Source: Chryseobacterium mulctrae
GTDB lineage: Bacteria; Bacteroidota; Bacteroidia; Flavobacteriales; Weeksellaceae
Direction of reading: 5' to 3'
Assembly (NCBI RefSeq): GCF_006175945.1
Contig: NZ_VAJL01000001.1
Coordinates: 3,295,001 to 3,359,000 of the forward strand
DNA length: 64,000 nucleotides
Under the pieces are notes generated by a model. It ran no database searches. It was given only the letters and a program-made list of their open reading frames with translations, and was not told where the DNA came from. Shown piece after piece: positions 18,673 through 26,857 of this stretch (position 1 is the first letter of the stretch; every line of letters starts with the position of its first letter). A program made the position numbers and the translations under genes.

Positions 18673-19230
18673 TTATTGATTTGTAATGTCAGGAATAGTT
18701 ATGTAAGTCCTTTCAAACATTTCTATAATATTTCTTTCCTCTTTGTCAATATCCTGAACATTGTTGTTAAGTAACATATATGAGCTGATCGATGGATATT
18801 CAATATGGGAAAATGTCTCGTTACCTACTTTACTCTGAATATACTGAGAATAGACCCGAAACCTCTGATTATTTGGTAAATGCTCAGTTAACTTTTTAGG
18901 ATTAGAAAAATCGATAGATCTTGCGGAACACAACCCAAAACTACAATCAGGATGCTTATCAAGCAAGGTCGGAATTAAGGAAATACAGGTATCTAGTATT
19001 TTGACAACAGTTTTGAAAGTATTTTTATTAATAATTTTATTGTACTTATAGTCGCTTCCCCGGTCTTTTTTACAATAAAATTTGAGAGCAATTACATTTC
19101 CATTATGATACTCTGCCCTAATAATATAATGCAGTTTAATATCGGTACAGAAGAATTTGTATATATATGTAAAAAGATGGTCGGAACCATCTTTACAATT
19201 ATCTTTCTGTATGAATTTTAACTCGTACAA
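18673..19230 (-). CDS. uncharacterised protein
   Basis: 185 residues, no signal or membrane segment, rich in aromatic and charged residues, with four cysteines in the first half. I recognise no family. It begins 12 nt after the stop of a 46-codon gene, and the pair shares one good promoter. A small basic partner followed by a larger globular protein is the size pattern of toxin-antitoxin or immunity pairs, but no toxin motif is visible. Confidence 0.65.
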   Translation of the reverse strand: MYELKFIQKDNCKDGSDHLFTYIYKFFCTDIKLHYIIRAEYHNGNVIALKFYCKKDRGSDYKYNKIINKNTFKTVVKILDTCISLIPTLLDKHPDCSFGLCSARSIDFSNPKKLTEHLPNNQRFRVYSQYIQSKVGNETFSHIEYPSISSYMLLNNNVQDIDKEERNIIEMFERTYITIPDITNQ

Positions 19231-19241
19231 ATTTTTAAAGT

Positions 19242-19382
19242 TTAATTTATCACTCTTTTAGAACTGTGTGCGGACACAACAACTTTCCTGCCCTTAAGAT
19301 CTGCGGCAGAAATCTTTACAGAAACTACTGTTCTCAATGGTTTCCAGTTCAGCTTCTCTCCTTTTGATATCGTCTTTTTCAT
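19242..19382 (-). CDS. 46-residue basic protein, unrecognised
   Basis: ATG at 19380-19382 (minus strand) opens a 46-codon frame that starts MKKTISKGEKLNW and ends SAHSSKRVIN. It is strongly basic (many K and R) with alternating hydrophobic residues in the middle. The start is supported by a good Bacteroidota promoter about 22 nt upstream and by tight spacing (12 nt) to the next gene. It is too short for most gene finders. Function unknown. Confidence 0.55.
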   Translation of the reverse strand: MKKTISKGEKLNWKPLRTVVSVKISAADLKGRKVVVSAHSSKRVIN

Positions 19383-19403
19383 TATAGAATATATTGTGCT
19401 TTA

Positions 19404-19433
19404 CAAAAATACAAAATTTATTCCTATTTGCAA
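19404..19433 (-). promoter_or_regulatory. promoter of the 46-aa/185-aa gene pair
   Basis: On the minus strand, TTG (19431-19433) and TATTTTTG (19404-19411) are separated by exactly 19 nt, a full match to the Bacteroidota -33/-7 pattern. Confidence 0.65.
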
Positions 19434-19467
19434 GTTGGAAAAATTTGACCTAAGTTTAAATATATTA

Positions 19468-20202
19468 TCATTTATTATTTAAAAAATCAATTTCTTTGTG
19501 AATGTCAATCAGAACCAAAAATACTTCTATATCTTCTTCATATTCATAATCCTCACCATATACTTTCATTGCAGATTTTATGAAATATCCCAAAAAGCCT
19601 AGTGCAATAAAACAATGAAATTTATAGCACTCTAAAGAATGTGATGTAAACTTCGGATAAATAGATGCTTCCGCCCGGTTGTGACCTTCGTCAAAATGCG
19701 ATATTAAATTTATGACATTATTACTTCCAGAATGTGCAATTTCGGAAAGTTGTCTGTACAACTCCTTCGTGGTATTATTAAATACATTATTTACATTAGG
19801 TGTTTTCTTTTCTAGCTTAGAAACCTCTTTTTTCTCAAGCTCAATTAGCCTGGTGAGTGCCTCAAGTTGCTTTCTAATTAAAGTTGATGCTTCAATTATA
19901 TCACCGGACATTATTAAATTGTTAATCAAAAAATGTGTCCTTATATAAGATGCAGATACACCAATCTGGTACGAGATATTATCATCAAGATTCTTAACAG
20001 GTGTATGGAAATTCTTTGAAATTGTCAACATAAGACCGTCCAATATCAACTTAAAGTCTGGTAACTTTTCAATTTCGGCTTCAGCCAACTTGTACTGCTC
20101 CTCGGAACCTTCTCGTGATTTTTCCGAATTGATTATAAAATTGGAAATTTCTTCCATATAATCCGCTACAATCTCTATAAATTCTCTATCATTTGTTTCC
20201 AT
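19468..20202 (-). CDS. uncharacterised helical protein
   Basis: 244 residues, almost entirely helical in composition. The central part (STLIRKQLEALTRLIEL, then LYRQLSEIAHSG) recalls DUF5677- or HEPN-like proteins, in which an Arg and a downstream His lie in packed helices. That resemblance is weak and from pattern only. No signal peptide. It stands alone, with about 130 nt on the downstream side (to the gene at 20337) and 85 nt to the 46-codon gene, among other unrecognised minus-strand genes. Confidence 0.65.
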   Translation of the reverse strand: METNDREFIEIVADYMEEISNFIINSEKSREGSEEQYKLAEAEIEKLPDFKLILDGLMLTISKNFHTPVKNLDDNISYQIGVSASYIRTHFLINNLIMSGDIIEASTLIRKQLEALTRLIELEKKEVSKLEKKTPNVNNVFNNTTKELYRQLSEIAHSGSNNVINLISHFDEGHNRAEASIYPKFTSHSLECYKFHCFIALGFLGYFIKSAMKVYGEDYEYEEDIEVFLVLIDIHKEIDFLNNK

Positions 20203-20336
20203 GAAGTTATTTGGATCTAATATACGATTTCCTAGGTGATTGAGAATTAATTAGAAATTATCGTATATCTCAAATACTTTCGATTCCAAATTGCTCAAAC
20301 TTAAATTATGTATTTAAAACTGATATAAGTGTACAA

Positions 20337-20969
20337 TTATTTTAATTTTATTTTTTCCTGATATGACAAAAACGATGGCTCCGCGTATTTATTTATTTCT
20401 TCATACTCATCACGAAATCTTTTGTAATGCTCTATCGAATTGAAGAAATTAGTTTGCAAGTTGATTTGCCCTAAGACCATACTGAAATAGTAGTTATAAA
20501 TACTTTTAAGATCATCATCCAGTTTATTCAGTAAAAAATAATAGTACATTCTCCAACGAAACCAATCATCATATTTTCCAAAGAATAACCAATTATTAAA
20601 ATGCATAGTTATATAATGATTTAGAGCATCCACCCCAAACTCATATTCAATTTGAAGATTTTCCTGACCAAACATTTTGCTTTCTAAATCTGCAATTGTA
20701 CTTGCATATATATTTTTTCCATACATATTTTTAAAAAATACTCTATGGTAATATTCGTTACTTTGCAGATAATCGTATTTGTCGGTGAGGATGTCATCTA
20801 ACTGAGCAACGAGATGAATTTCCAAGCAATTATGCTCAATAGCGCCGGTTTGCAACCATTTTTTGAAGTTAAAATCTTGGATTAGATCTTTTCCCATATG
20901 ATTAGCGAATTCGACAGCTCGATCCATAGCATTCCACCAAATTTGAGGAGAAAAATTAATTCCATTCAT
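20337..20969 (-). CDS. uncharacterised protein
   Basis: 210 residues, very rich in Tyr, Phe, Trp and Asn, without signal peptide or membrane segment. I recognise no family. It lies 55 nt downstream of the XRE regulator on the same strand and may be co-transcribed with it. The AT content equals that of its neighbours. A regulator paired with an unknown effector is a common layout for defence or addiction modules, but nothing in the protein itself shows this. Confidence 0.65.
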   Translation of the reverse strand: MNGINFSPQIWWNAMDRAVEFANHMGKDLIQDFNFKKWLQTGAIEHNCLEIHLVAQLDDILTDKYDYLQSNEYYHRVFFKNMYGKNIYASTIADLESKMFGQENLQIEYEFGVDALNHYITMHFNNWLFFGKYDDWFRWRMYYYFLLNKLDDDLKSIYNYYFSMVLGQINLQTNFFNSIEHYKRFRDEYEEINKYAEPSFLSYQEKIKLK

Positions 20970-21024
20970 AAATATAGTTTTGGATTATTAGTTTGTGTTG
21001 CGAATAGATTATGGTTTCTGTAAA

Positions 21025-21369
21025 TTAAAGAGGTTCAATTTTCAATATCTCAATATCTACAATTCTGGTCCCGTTTTCATTATAAATCTGCTTCACAGTT
21101 ACTTTAATCTTATCATATTTTGGTGTGGGAAAATTCATTAATTCAGAAATGTTTAAAAATCCAAAAGCTTTCGCTAATAAAGCAATATGGCGTGTAGAAT
21201 ATTTATGATTTTCCTTTATATTTTCAACATTACCGACAAAGCTTTTAGTTAAGCCCATTTTTAAACTTAATTTTTCTTGAGAAATTTCTTTCTCCATTCT
21301 AAGTCTCTTAATATGATTAATGAAGTCATAATCAAATTGAGTTGTTTCAAAAACAAAAGTTTTTTCCAT
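21025..21369 (-). CDS. XRE-family helix-turn-helix regulator
   Basis: 114 residues. An XRE-type helix-turn-helix spans about 15-70 (ISQEKLSLKMGLTKSFVGNVEN), here marked by its ends ISQEKL and GNVEN. The C-terminal 40 residues form a small beta extension. Such proteins usually repress their own promoter. An 18-bp near-perfect palindrome lies 18 nt upstream of the start and also covers the -33 box of a divergent promoter, so this regulator probably controls both directions. Confidence 0.85.
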   Translation of the reverse strand: MEKTFVFETTQFDYDFINHIKRLRMEKEISQEKLSLKMGLTKSFVGNVENIKENHKYSTRHIALLAKAFGFLNISELMNFPTPKYDKIKVTVKQIYNENGTRIVDIEILKIEPL

Positions 21370-21386
21370 AATTTTTTTAAAAAATC

Positions 21387-21404
21387 ACACCTATATATTG
21401 GTGT
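21387..21404. promoter_or_regulatory. probable operator of the XRE regulator
   Basis: An 18-bp palindrome, ACACCTATATATTGGTGT, with 8 of 9 base pairs matching. It lies between the XRE start codon and the divergent plus-strand promoter and includes that promoter's -33 element. Confidence 0.55.
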
Positions 21405-21427
21405 ATTGAAATTTATTCTTATATTTG
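21397..21427 (+). promoter_or_regulatory. plus-strand promoter divergent from the XRE gene
   Basis: ATTG (21397-21400) and TATATTTG (21420-21427) are spaced by 19 nt, matching the Bacteroidota consensus. No long plus-strand gene begins within 800 nt; the transcript would start near 21433 and run through the structured region. Confidence 0.6.
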
Positions 21428-21432
21428 TTCTA

Positions 21433-21700
21433 GCGAATTGATAATTAGCCCATATAGGGAAATTAAAACGATGTATCTCGGACCGAAAAGACCAATTTTA
21501 CCTTCGAGATTATCGTGAAATCGCTCCATGTCTAAAAGTTTCTTACTTTTGCATACGGCATGCGAGCGGTTCTCACGTTAGCTTTAGAAGGTAATCTTTA
21601 GATGAAAATTTAAAGAAGGGTTTGGTCGCCCTCGGTTCTAAAGTGTGAGACCGTTCCATGCTATTTTTGCATTTAACTCCTCATCTTAAACGCATCGTTC
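21433..21700 (+). ncRNA. candidate structured non-coding RNA or long structured leader
   Basis: A set of nested pairings. The outer stem is AACGATG (21467-21473) with CATCGTT (21693-21699). Inside are a stem ATCTCG/CGAGAT (21475-21480, 21505-21510), a hairpin AAAAGT/ACTTTT (21534-21550) and a long irregular hairpin from GCATG at 21558 to CATGC at 21661, with CTTTAGAA/TTCTAAAG (21582-21589, 21636-21643) in its shaft. Two small apical hairpins lie at 21596-21615 and 21617-21632. A promoter of the expected type precedes it. No protein frame fits. I cannot assign it to a known RNA class; it could also be a leader of the SusC operon. Confidence 0.45.
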
Positions 21701-21709
21701 CATATATAA

Positions 21710-22330
21710 AATAATATTTATGAGGACGACATTTTCAACCATTCTGCTTATTTGCCCACCGGAATAGTCCGCCAGCATAACAGAAAAAAATTACAGCTTT
21801 ATGCCAGTTTTGCTTGCAAAATGCTGGATTGGTATAACCTACATATTATCGACAAACTCCGAAATTCCTTTAAAAGTAAAAGGAAAGCCAGACTACGCTT
21901 TAAACTCGCACATTAAAAGTACTCGCTTTCTTTTGATTTTCCAAATTATTTTCAGCACGAAGGGAATTTAATACTGAAGACAAAAAAATTCAACGGTCTG
22001 TATAATGCATATGGTTACTGTTGTTTTTAGATTTCAATAGAATGTTTTCTCATTTAGAAATGACACTTTACAATGAGTTTACTCATTGCGGCTTTACAGC
22101 TTACACGGGACACGATTTCATTCATATTATTTCAAGATGTGCTAGGGCAGGAGGTTTTGCTATGTCCTTACTGAAGCTTCCTCCCAAGCATCATCAAATA
22201 GATACGCTAAAAACATATTCAAGAAACAGAAAGTGTAACGTAACCATAGAAAAACAAAAGCCCTTTCCACAAAAGTTGACTGCTAGCGTAGGAAAGAGCA
22301 AAGTCTAACGAATTAAACCTATTCAAAAGT
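21710..22330 (+). other. gap upstream of the SusC gene, with a start-less open frame
   Basis: A frame of 68 codons is open from 21710 to TAA at 21914-21916 and looks protein-like (YLPTGIVRQHN, then FACKMLDWYNLH and a basic end), but it has no ATG near its beginning; TTG at 21752 is the only plausible start. Another frame at 22021-22308 has poor coding character. An imperfect hairpin, CCAGTTTTGC against GCAAAATGCTGG, lies near 21807-21830. I read the region as a decayed gene plus a long leader; no clear promoter next to the SusC start is seen. Confidence 0.35.
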
Positions 22331-25315
22331 ATGAAAAAAAGCTTTTGCAACCTAAGTCATCTTCAAATGGCTTTTGGCTTCACCTTGCTCGTCTCCGGCG
22401 TAGCAATAGGGCAGATGCGCACCATTACAGGCACTGTCACGGAAAATAACCAGCCAGTCAAAGGTGTTTCCGTATTTCAGGAAGGTAAAGAAGAAGTGGC
22501 TGTGACCAATGCAGCAGGCGTTTACCGTGTTCAGGTATCGGGAGAAAATCCCGTAATCATTTACCGCCATCCGGACTATCCCGAACGAAAAATCACTTTA
22601 GGCAGCAGGATAACCGTCAATATCTCATTAGGTAAAGAAAAGGAAATTGAGGAAGTTGTTCTCAATGCAGGTTATTATAAGGTCAAAAACAAAGAAAGAA
22701 CAGGAAGCATTGCCAAGATCTCAGCCAAAGACATCGAAAATCAACCTGTCACCAATGTCCTTGCTTCAGCGCAGGGTAGGATGAGCGGGGTTTCGATCAC
22801 TCAGAATTCGGGAACACCTGGAGGGGGATTTGATATTCAGATCAGGGGTAAGAACAGTATCCGTCGGGAAGGGAATGAACCGCTATATATTATTGATGGT
22901 GTTCCTCAGGCTTCTGAAACGCCTTCATTGTATTCCAACAGGATCCTTCCTTGGTCATCGATCAATCCTTTGAATGCGATCAATCCAAATGATATTGAAA
23001 GCTTTGAGATTCTAAAAGATGCCGATGCTACGGCTATCTATGGAAGCCGTGGAGCCAACGGGGTCATCATTGTGACCACTAAAAGAGGGAAGAAGGGAAG
23101 GTCCGAACTGAAACTGAACACTTCCTATTCTTTAAGCAGGATCACAAGACCGATGGAGCTGATGAATACGGAACAGTATATCAGCATGAGAAAACAGGGA
23201 TTTCAGAATGATAATGTGCCATATCCTGCAACTATGTATGATATCAACGGAACCTGGGACCAGTCGAGGTATACCGATTGGCAGAAAGAACTGATCGGCG
23301 GAACAGCTGATGCTTATGCCGTTCAGTTGTCTTTGAGCGGAGGTTCTGAGATCACCTCCTACAATATAAGCTATGGTCATAATGAACAGTCAACGGTTCT
23401 TCCTGCTGATTTCAGGTACAGGACGGATAACGTCAATGCCAATTTTTCTTATTTTACGCCTGACAGGAGACTGGAGTTCAATTTTGTCAACATGTTCTCC
23501 TTTCAGAAGAACAATGTTCAGAACGATGACCTTACCCTGAAAAGCATCACCTTAAGTCCGAATGCGCCTGCACTGTACAATACGTCCGGAAATATCAACT
23601 GGGAAAACGGCACCTTTACGAATCCTGTAGCCTCATTCCTCAGTGAGTATATCAATAAGACCGCATTTTTTGACAACGGGCTAAACGTCTCCTACAAGCT
23701 TTTTCCTTTTCTGTCGGTCAAGATGAATGCCGGGATCAGCTATCAGAATTTCGAGGAGAGATCACTGAAGCCCCACACCATCAATAACCCCGCATTGGGT
23801 CAGACGAGCCTGAACTCGACCTCATCAAAGAATAATCAGGTGAACTTTTCCTACATACTTGAACCGCAGGTTGTCGGAACGTATCAGTTCGGGAACCATC
23901 AGTTTGAGGCCTTGGTAGGGACTACTCTTCAAAAGACGCAATCTGATCAGGGTGCGATAACGGGAAGGGGATTTGAAAGCAATGCACTGATCGACAATAT
24001 TGGCGCTGCCAGTGTAAAGACCATCTCTGATCAGGTACGCAGTGAGTACAACTATACCGCAGTGTTTGCCCGATTTAATTATCAGCTTAAAAAAAGGTAT
24101 ATCCTAAACCTTACAGGAAGACGGGATGGTTCAAGCCGTTTCGGTCCCAACAATCGCTTCGGGAATTTCGGGGCATTAGGAGGGGCGTGGCTGTTTTCGG
24201 AAGAGAATTTCCTGAGAGATTCCAAATGGCTGACCTTAGGTAAGATCAGAGGAAGTATAGGAACGACAGGAAATGACAAGATAGGGGATTACCAATACCT
24301 CAACACCTATATCATTTCCTCCAATATCTATAACGGACAGACCGGGCTTAATCCCGCACGATTGTACAATCCCAATTTCAGCTGGGAGAAGACGGTGAAA
24401 AAGGAAGTGGCAATGGAACTTGGATTTTGGAAGGGACGCTTTAACTTCTCAGGAGCGTACTATGAAAATACTTCATCTAATCAGCTGGTGGGTATTCCAC
24501 TTCCTGCAACTACGGGGTTTTCCTCGATACAGTCCAATCTTCCTGCAAAGATCAGGAATACGGGATGGGAATTTGACACGTCGATTCAGGTACTCAAAAA
24601 TGGAAAGTTCAGATATGATACGTCATTCAATCTGAGTATTCCTCGAAACACGCTGGTAGAGTTTCCGAACCTCGAAGGTTCGACCTACTCCAATCAATAT
24701 GTTATTGGCTATCCGACGACTATTGCGAGAGTGTACCAGTATGAGGGAATCGATCCTGCAACAGGATTATATAAGTTCAAGGATTTCAACGGTGATGGAA
24801 AGATCAATTTTCCAGATGACAACAAGGCAGTGGAAAAACTTGGCGTCCGGATGTTTGGCGGATGGTCAAGCCAGTTCAGGTTCGGTCAATGGTCAGCTTC
24901 CTTCCTGTGGCAGTTCGTTAAACAGAGGAACTGGAATTACAACCGCCAGATGCTGATGCCGGGAACACTCAGCAACCAGCCTGTCGAGGTTCTGGATGCA
25001 TGGTCGCCCTCGAATCCGGAAGGAACCTATATGCAATACTCAGCGGGCTATAATCCTCAGAAACTTTCACTGCATGGTTTCTTTCAGAATTCTACCGCTG
25101 CGGTAAGTGATGCCTCTTACATCAGGCTGAAAAATGTACAGGTCAATTACCGGATACCGGTAGATAGAATGGGGATCAAGGAAGCGATGGTCTATTTTCA
25201 GGGACAAAACCTTCTGACCATCACCGACTATTTCGGAATGGACCCGGAATTTTATCTGGTAGGTTATCTGCCGCCTTTGAAGACGTATTCTTTGGGATTT
25301 CAGGTGACGTTCTGA
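22331..25315 (+). CDS. SusC/RagA-family TonB-dependent transporter
   Basis: 994 residues with a signal sequence, a carboxypeptidase-like beta domain (about 30-100), a plug domain (SVKDIENQPVTN-like segment, GxxIQIRGKNS, PLYIIDGVP) and a beta-barrel ending in LGFQVTF, with the terminal phenylalanine of outer-membrane proteins. It imports large ligands using TonB energy, with the SusD lipoprotein as lid. The gene order SusC-SusD-S9 peptidase suggests peptide rather than glycan uptake. GC is noticeably higher than in the preceding gap. Confidence 0.93.
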   Translation: MKKSFCNLSHLQMAFGFTLLVSGVAIGQMRTITGTVTENNQPVKGVSVFQEGKEEVAVTNAAGVYRVQVSGENPVIIYRHPDYPERKITLGSRITVNISLGKEKEIEEVVLNAGYYKVKNKERTGSIAKISAKDIENQPVTNVLASAQGRMSGVSITQNSGTPGGGFDIQIRGKNSIRREGNEPLYIIDGVPQASETPSLYSNRILPWSSINPLNAINPNDIESFEILKDADATAIYGSRGANGVIIVTTKRGKKGRSELKLNTSYSLSRITRPMELMNTEQYISMRKQGFQNDNVPYPATMYDINGTWDQSRYTDWQKELIGGTADAYAVQLSLSGGSEITSYNISYGHNEQSTVLPADFRYRTDNVNANFSYFTPDRRLEFNFVNMFSFQKNNVQNDDLTLKSITLSPNAPALYNTSGNINWENGTFTNPVASFLSEYINKTAFFDNGLNVSYKLFPFLSVKMNAGISYQNFEERSLKPHTINNPALGQTSLNSTSSKNNQVNFSYILEPQVVGTYQFGNHQFEALVGTTLQKTQSDQGAITGRGFESNALIDNIGAASVKTISDQVRSEYNYTAVFARFNYQLKKRYILNLTGRRDGSSRFGPNNRFGNFGALGGAWLFSEENFLRDSKWLTLGKIRGSIGTTGNDKIGDYQYLNTYIISSNIYNGQTGLNPARLYNPNFSWEKTVKKEVAMELGFWKGRFNFSGAYYENTSSNQLVGIPLPATTGFSSIQSNLPAKIRNTGWEFDTSIQVLKNGKFRYDTSFNLSIPRNTLVEFPNLEGSTYSNQYVIGYPTTIARVYQYEGIDPATGLYKFKDFNGDGKINFPDDNKAVEKLGVRMFGGWSSQFRFGQWSASFLWQFVKQRNWNYNRQMLMPGTLSNQPVEVLDAWSPSNPEGTYMQYSAGYNPQKLSLHGFFQNSTAAVSDASYIRLKNVQVNYRIPVDRMGIKEAMVYFQGQNLLTITDYFGMDPEFYLVGYLPPLKTYSLGFQVTF

Positions 25316-25374
25316 TGTGAAACTGAATTCCTTTGATATGCAAATAAAAACTATACTCTTAATATTTAAAGAAA

Positions 25375-26760
25375 ATGAAAAATATAATTAATCAAATGAT
25401 GTATCTGCTCGTGATGCTCGCCGCTCTACTCAGTACGATTGCCTGCGAGAAGTTTGTGGAAACTGATTTCCCGAATAACCAACTGGCCACTGAAATGATC
25501 TTTGAAGACGAAAAAACGGCAGATGCCGCCCTGGCAGGTTTGTATTCAGGTCTGTGGACCGGCTCTGTGATCAGCGGTACATCAGACGGTTCAGGTGCTC
25601 TGCTGGGAACCTATTCCGATGATATTACCTGTGTCTTTACCAGCGCAGGGAATGCGATCCTGGATATTTACAACAACCAGCCCCTTGCAACGAATTCTAC
25701 AGTCAGTCTGGTCTGGACAAATGCCTATCAGCAAATCTATATGGCGAATAGTATTATCGAAGGCGTGGAAAGATCAAAGAGCCTTTCTGAATCGGCAAAG
25801 GACAGGATCAAAGGGGAAGCTCTGATGATCCGTTCTCTGATTTATTTTTACCTGTACCAGATCTATGGAGAAATTCCTTATACCGATACTACAGACTATG
25901 TGTACAACAGTACACTGAACAGAATGCCAAAGGATCAGTTTCTGATAAAGCTTGAAACAGATATGTCTGAGGCGGTAAACCTGCTGCCGACAGCATATCG
26001 TAATGCGGAGCGGATCTATATAAATAAGGGGGTCGGATATCTGGTGCTGGCCAAGATGAAGATGCTGATCGGTAATTGGCAGGAAGCGGAAGTACTATGT
26101 CAGGCAGTCATTCAGAATGCGGACTATGTTTTTCAAAATGACCTGTCCAAAGTTTTTCAGAAAACAGGAAAGCATATCATCTGGCAATTGAAGCCTAAGA
26201 ATAACACAGACCCAACCAATGAAGCATTGCTCTACAATTTTGTTTCAGCACCAACATCTTTTGTCCTTAACCCTGATCTTATCAATTCTTTTTCTATGGG
26301 TGATCTCCGCAGACAACAATATTTTGTAGCAGTGGTATTCGGTTCCCAGACGAATTATAAGCAGACCAAGTACAAGGTGACTACAACGACCAATAGTACT
26401 GAATACTCCGTCATTTACAGGTTGGAGGATGTTTATCTGATGCTTGCAGAATCTCTTATGAAACAAAACAAGACCGCTCAGGCAGTACCGTTCATTAATT
26501 ACACCAGACAGAGGGCAGGACTGACTGCATTAACTACTTCGATTTCACAGTCTCAGGCGATGGAGGAGATAAAGAATGAGAGAAGAAAAGAGTTTTTTGC
26601 AGAACACGGCAACAGGTTTTTAGATCTGAAAAGATGGGGACAGCTGGATCAGCTCAAACCTGTAAAGGTCAATTGGAAAGCAACCAACCAATTCTTTCCG
26701 TTGCCACAGAAAGAAATGCTTTTGAACATGAATCTAACGCCACAGAATGATGGATATTAG
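25375..26760 (+). CDS. SusD/RagB-family lipoprotein
   Basis: 461 residues. The signal sequence ends in the lipobox STIAC, so Cys24 or its neighbour would carry the lipid. TPR-like helices in the N-terminal half, a RxxVYFYLYQxYG-type segment and the C-terminal ERRKEFFAEHGNRFLDLKRWG, marked here by its ends ERRKE and KRWG, are SusD hallmarks. It caps the SusC barrel at the cell surface and captures ligand. It starts 59 nt after susC and overlaps or abuts the peptidase gene. Confidence 0.92.
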   Translation: MKNIINQMMYLLVMLAALLSTIACEKFVETDFPNNQLATEMIFEDEKTADAALAGLYSGLWTGSVISGTSDGSGALLGTYSDDITCVFTSAGNAILDIYNNQPLATNSTVSLVWTNAYQQIYMANSIIEGVERSKSLSESAKDRIKGEALMIRSLIYFYLYQIYGEIPYTDTTDYVYNSTLNRMPKDQFLIKLETDMSEAVNLLPTAYRNAERIYINKGVGYLVLAKMKMLIGNWQEAEVLCQAVIQNADYVFQNDLSKVFQKTGKHIIWQLKPKNNTDPTNEALLYNFVSAPTSFVLNPDLINSFSMGDLRRQQYFVAVVFGSQTNYKQTKYKVTTTTNSTEYSVIYRLEDVYLMLAESLMKQNKTAQAVPFINYTRQRAGLTALTTSISQSQAMEEIKNERRKEFFAEHGNRFLDLKRWGQLDQLKPVKVNWKATNQFFPLPQKEMLLNMNLTPQNDGY

Positions 26761-26857
26761 TAAGAGAGATAAAAGTGTAAGTATTTTAAGATTTAACAAG
26801 AGGTTTTCAGAAATTTGGAATGTAGAAGGACAGGAGTTCAAATCCTTTGGATATGTA

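Noticed and set aside
21433..21700. Retron or group II intron RNA
   Set aside because: No reverse transcriptase gene is present within the neighbourhood, and no intron domain V-like hairpin is recognisable, so only a generic structured-RNA call is made.
22021..22308. 95-codon frame upstream of the SusC gene
   Set aside because: Starts with TTG, has irregular composition (many His, Thr and Cys without pattern) and no resemblance to a protein family. Possibly a decayed gene; not supported as functional.
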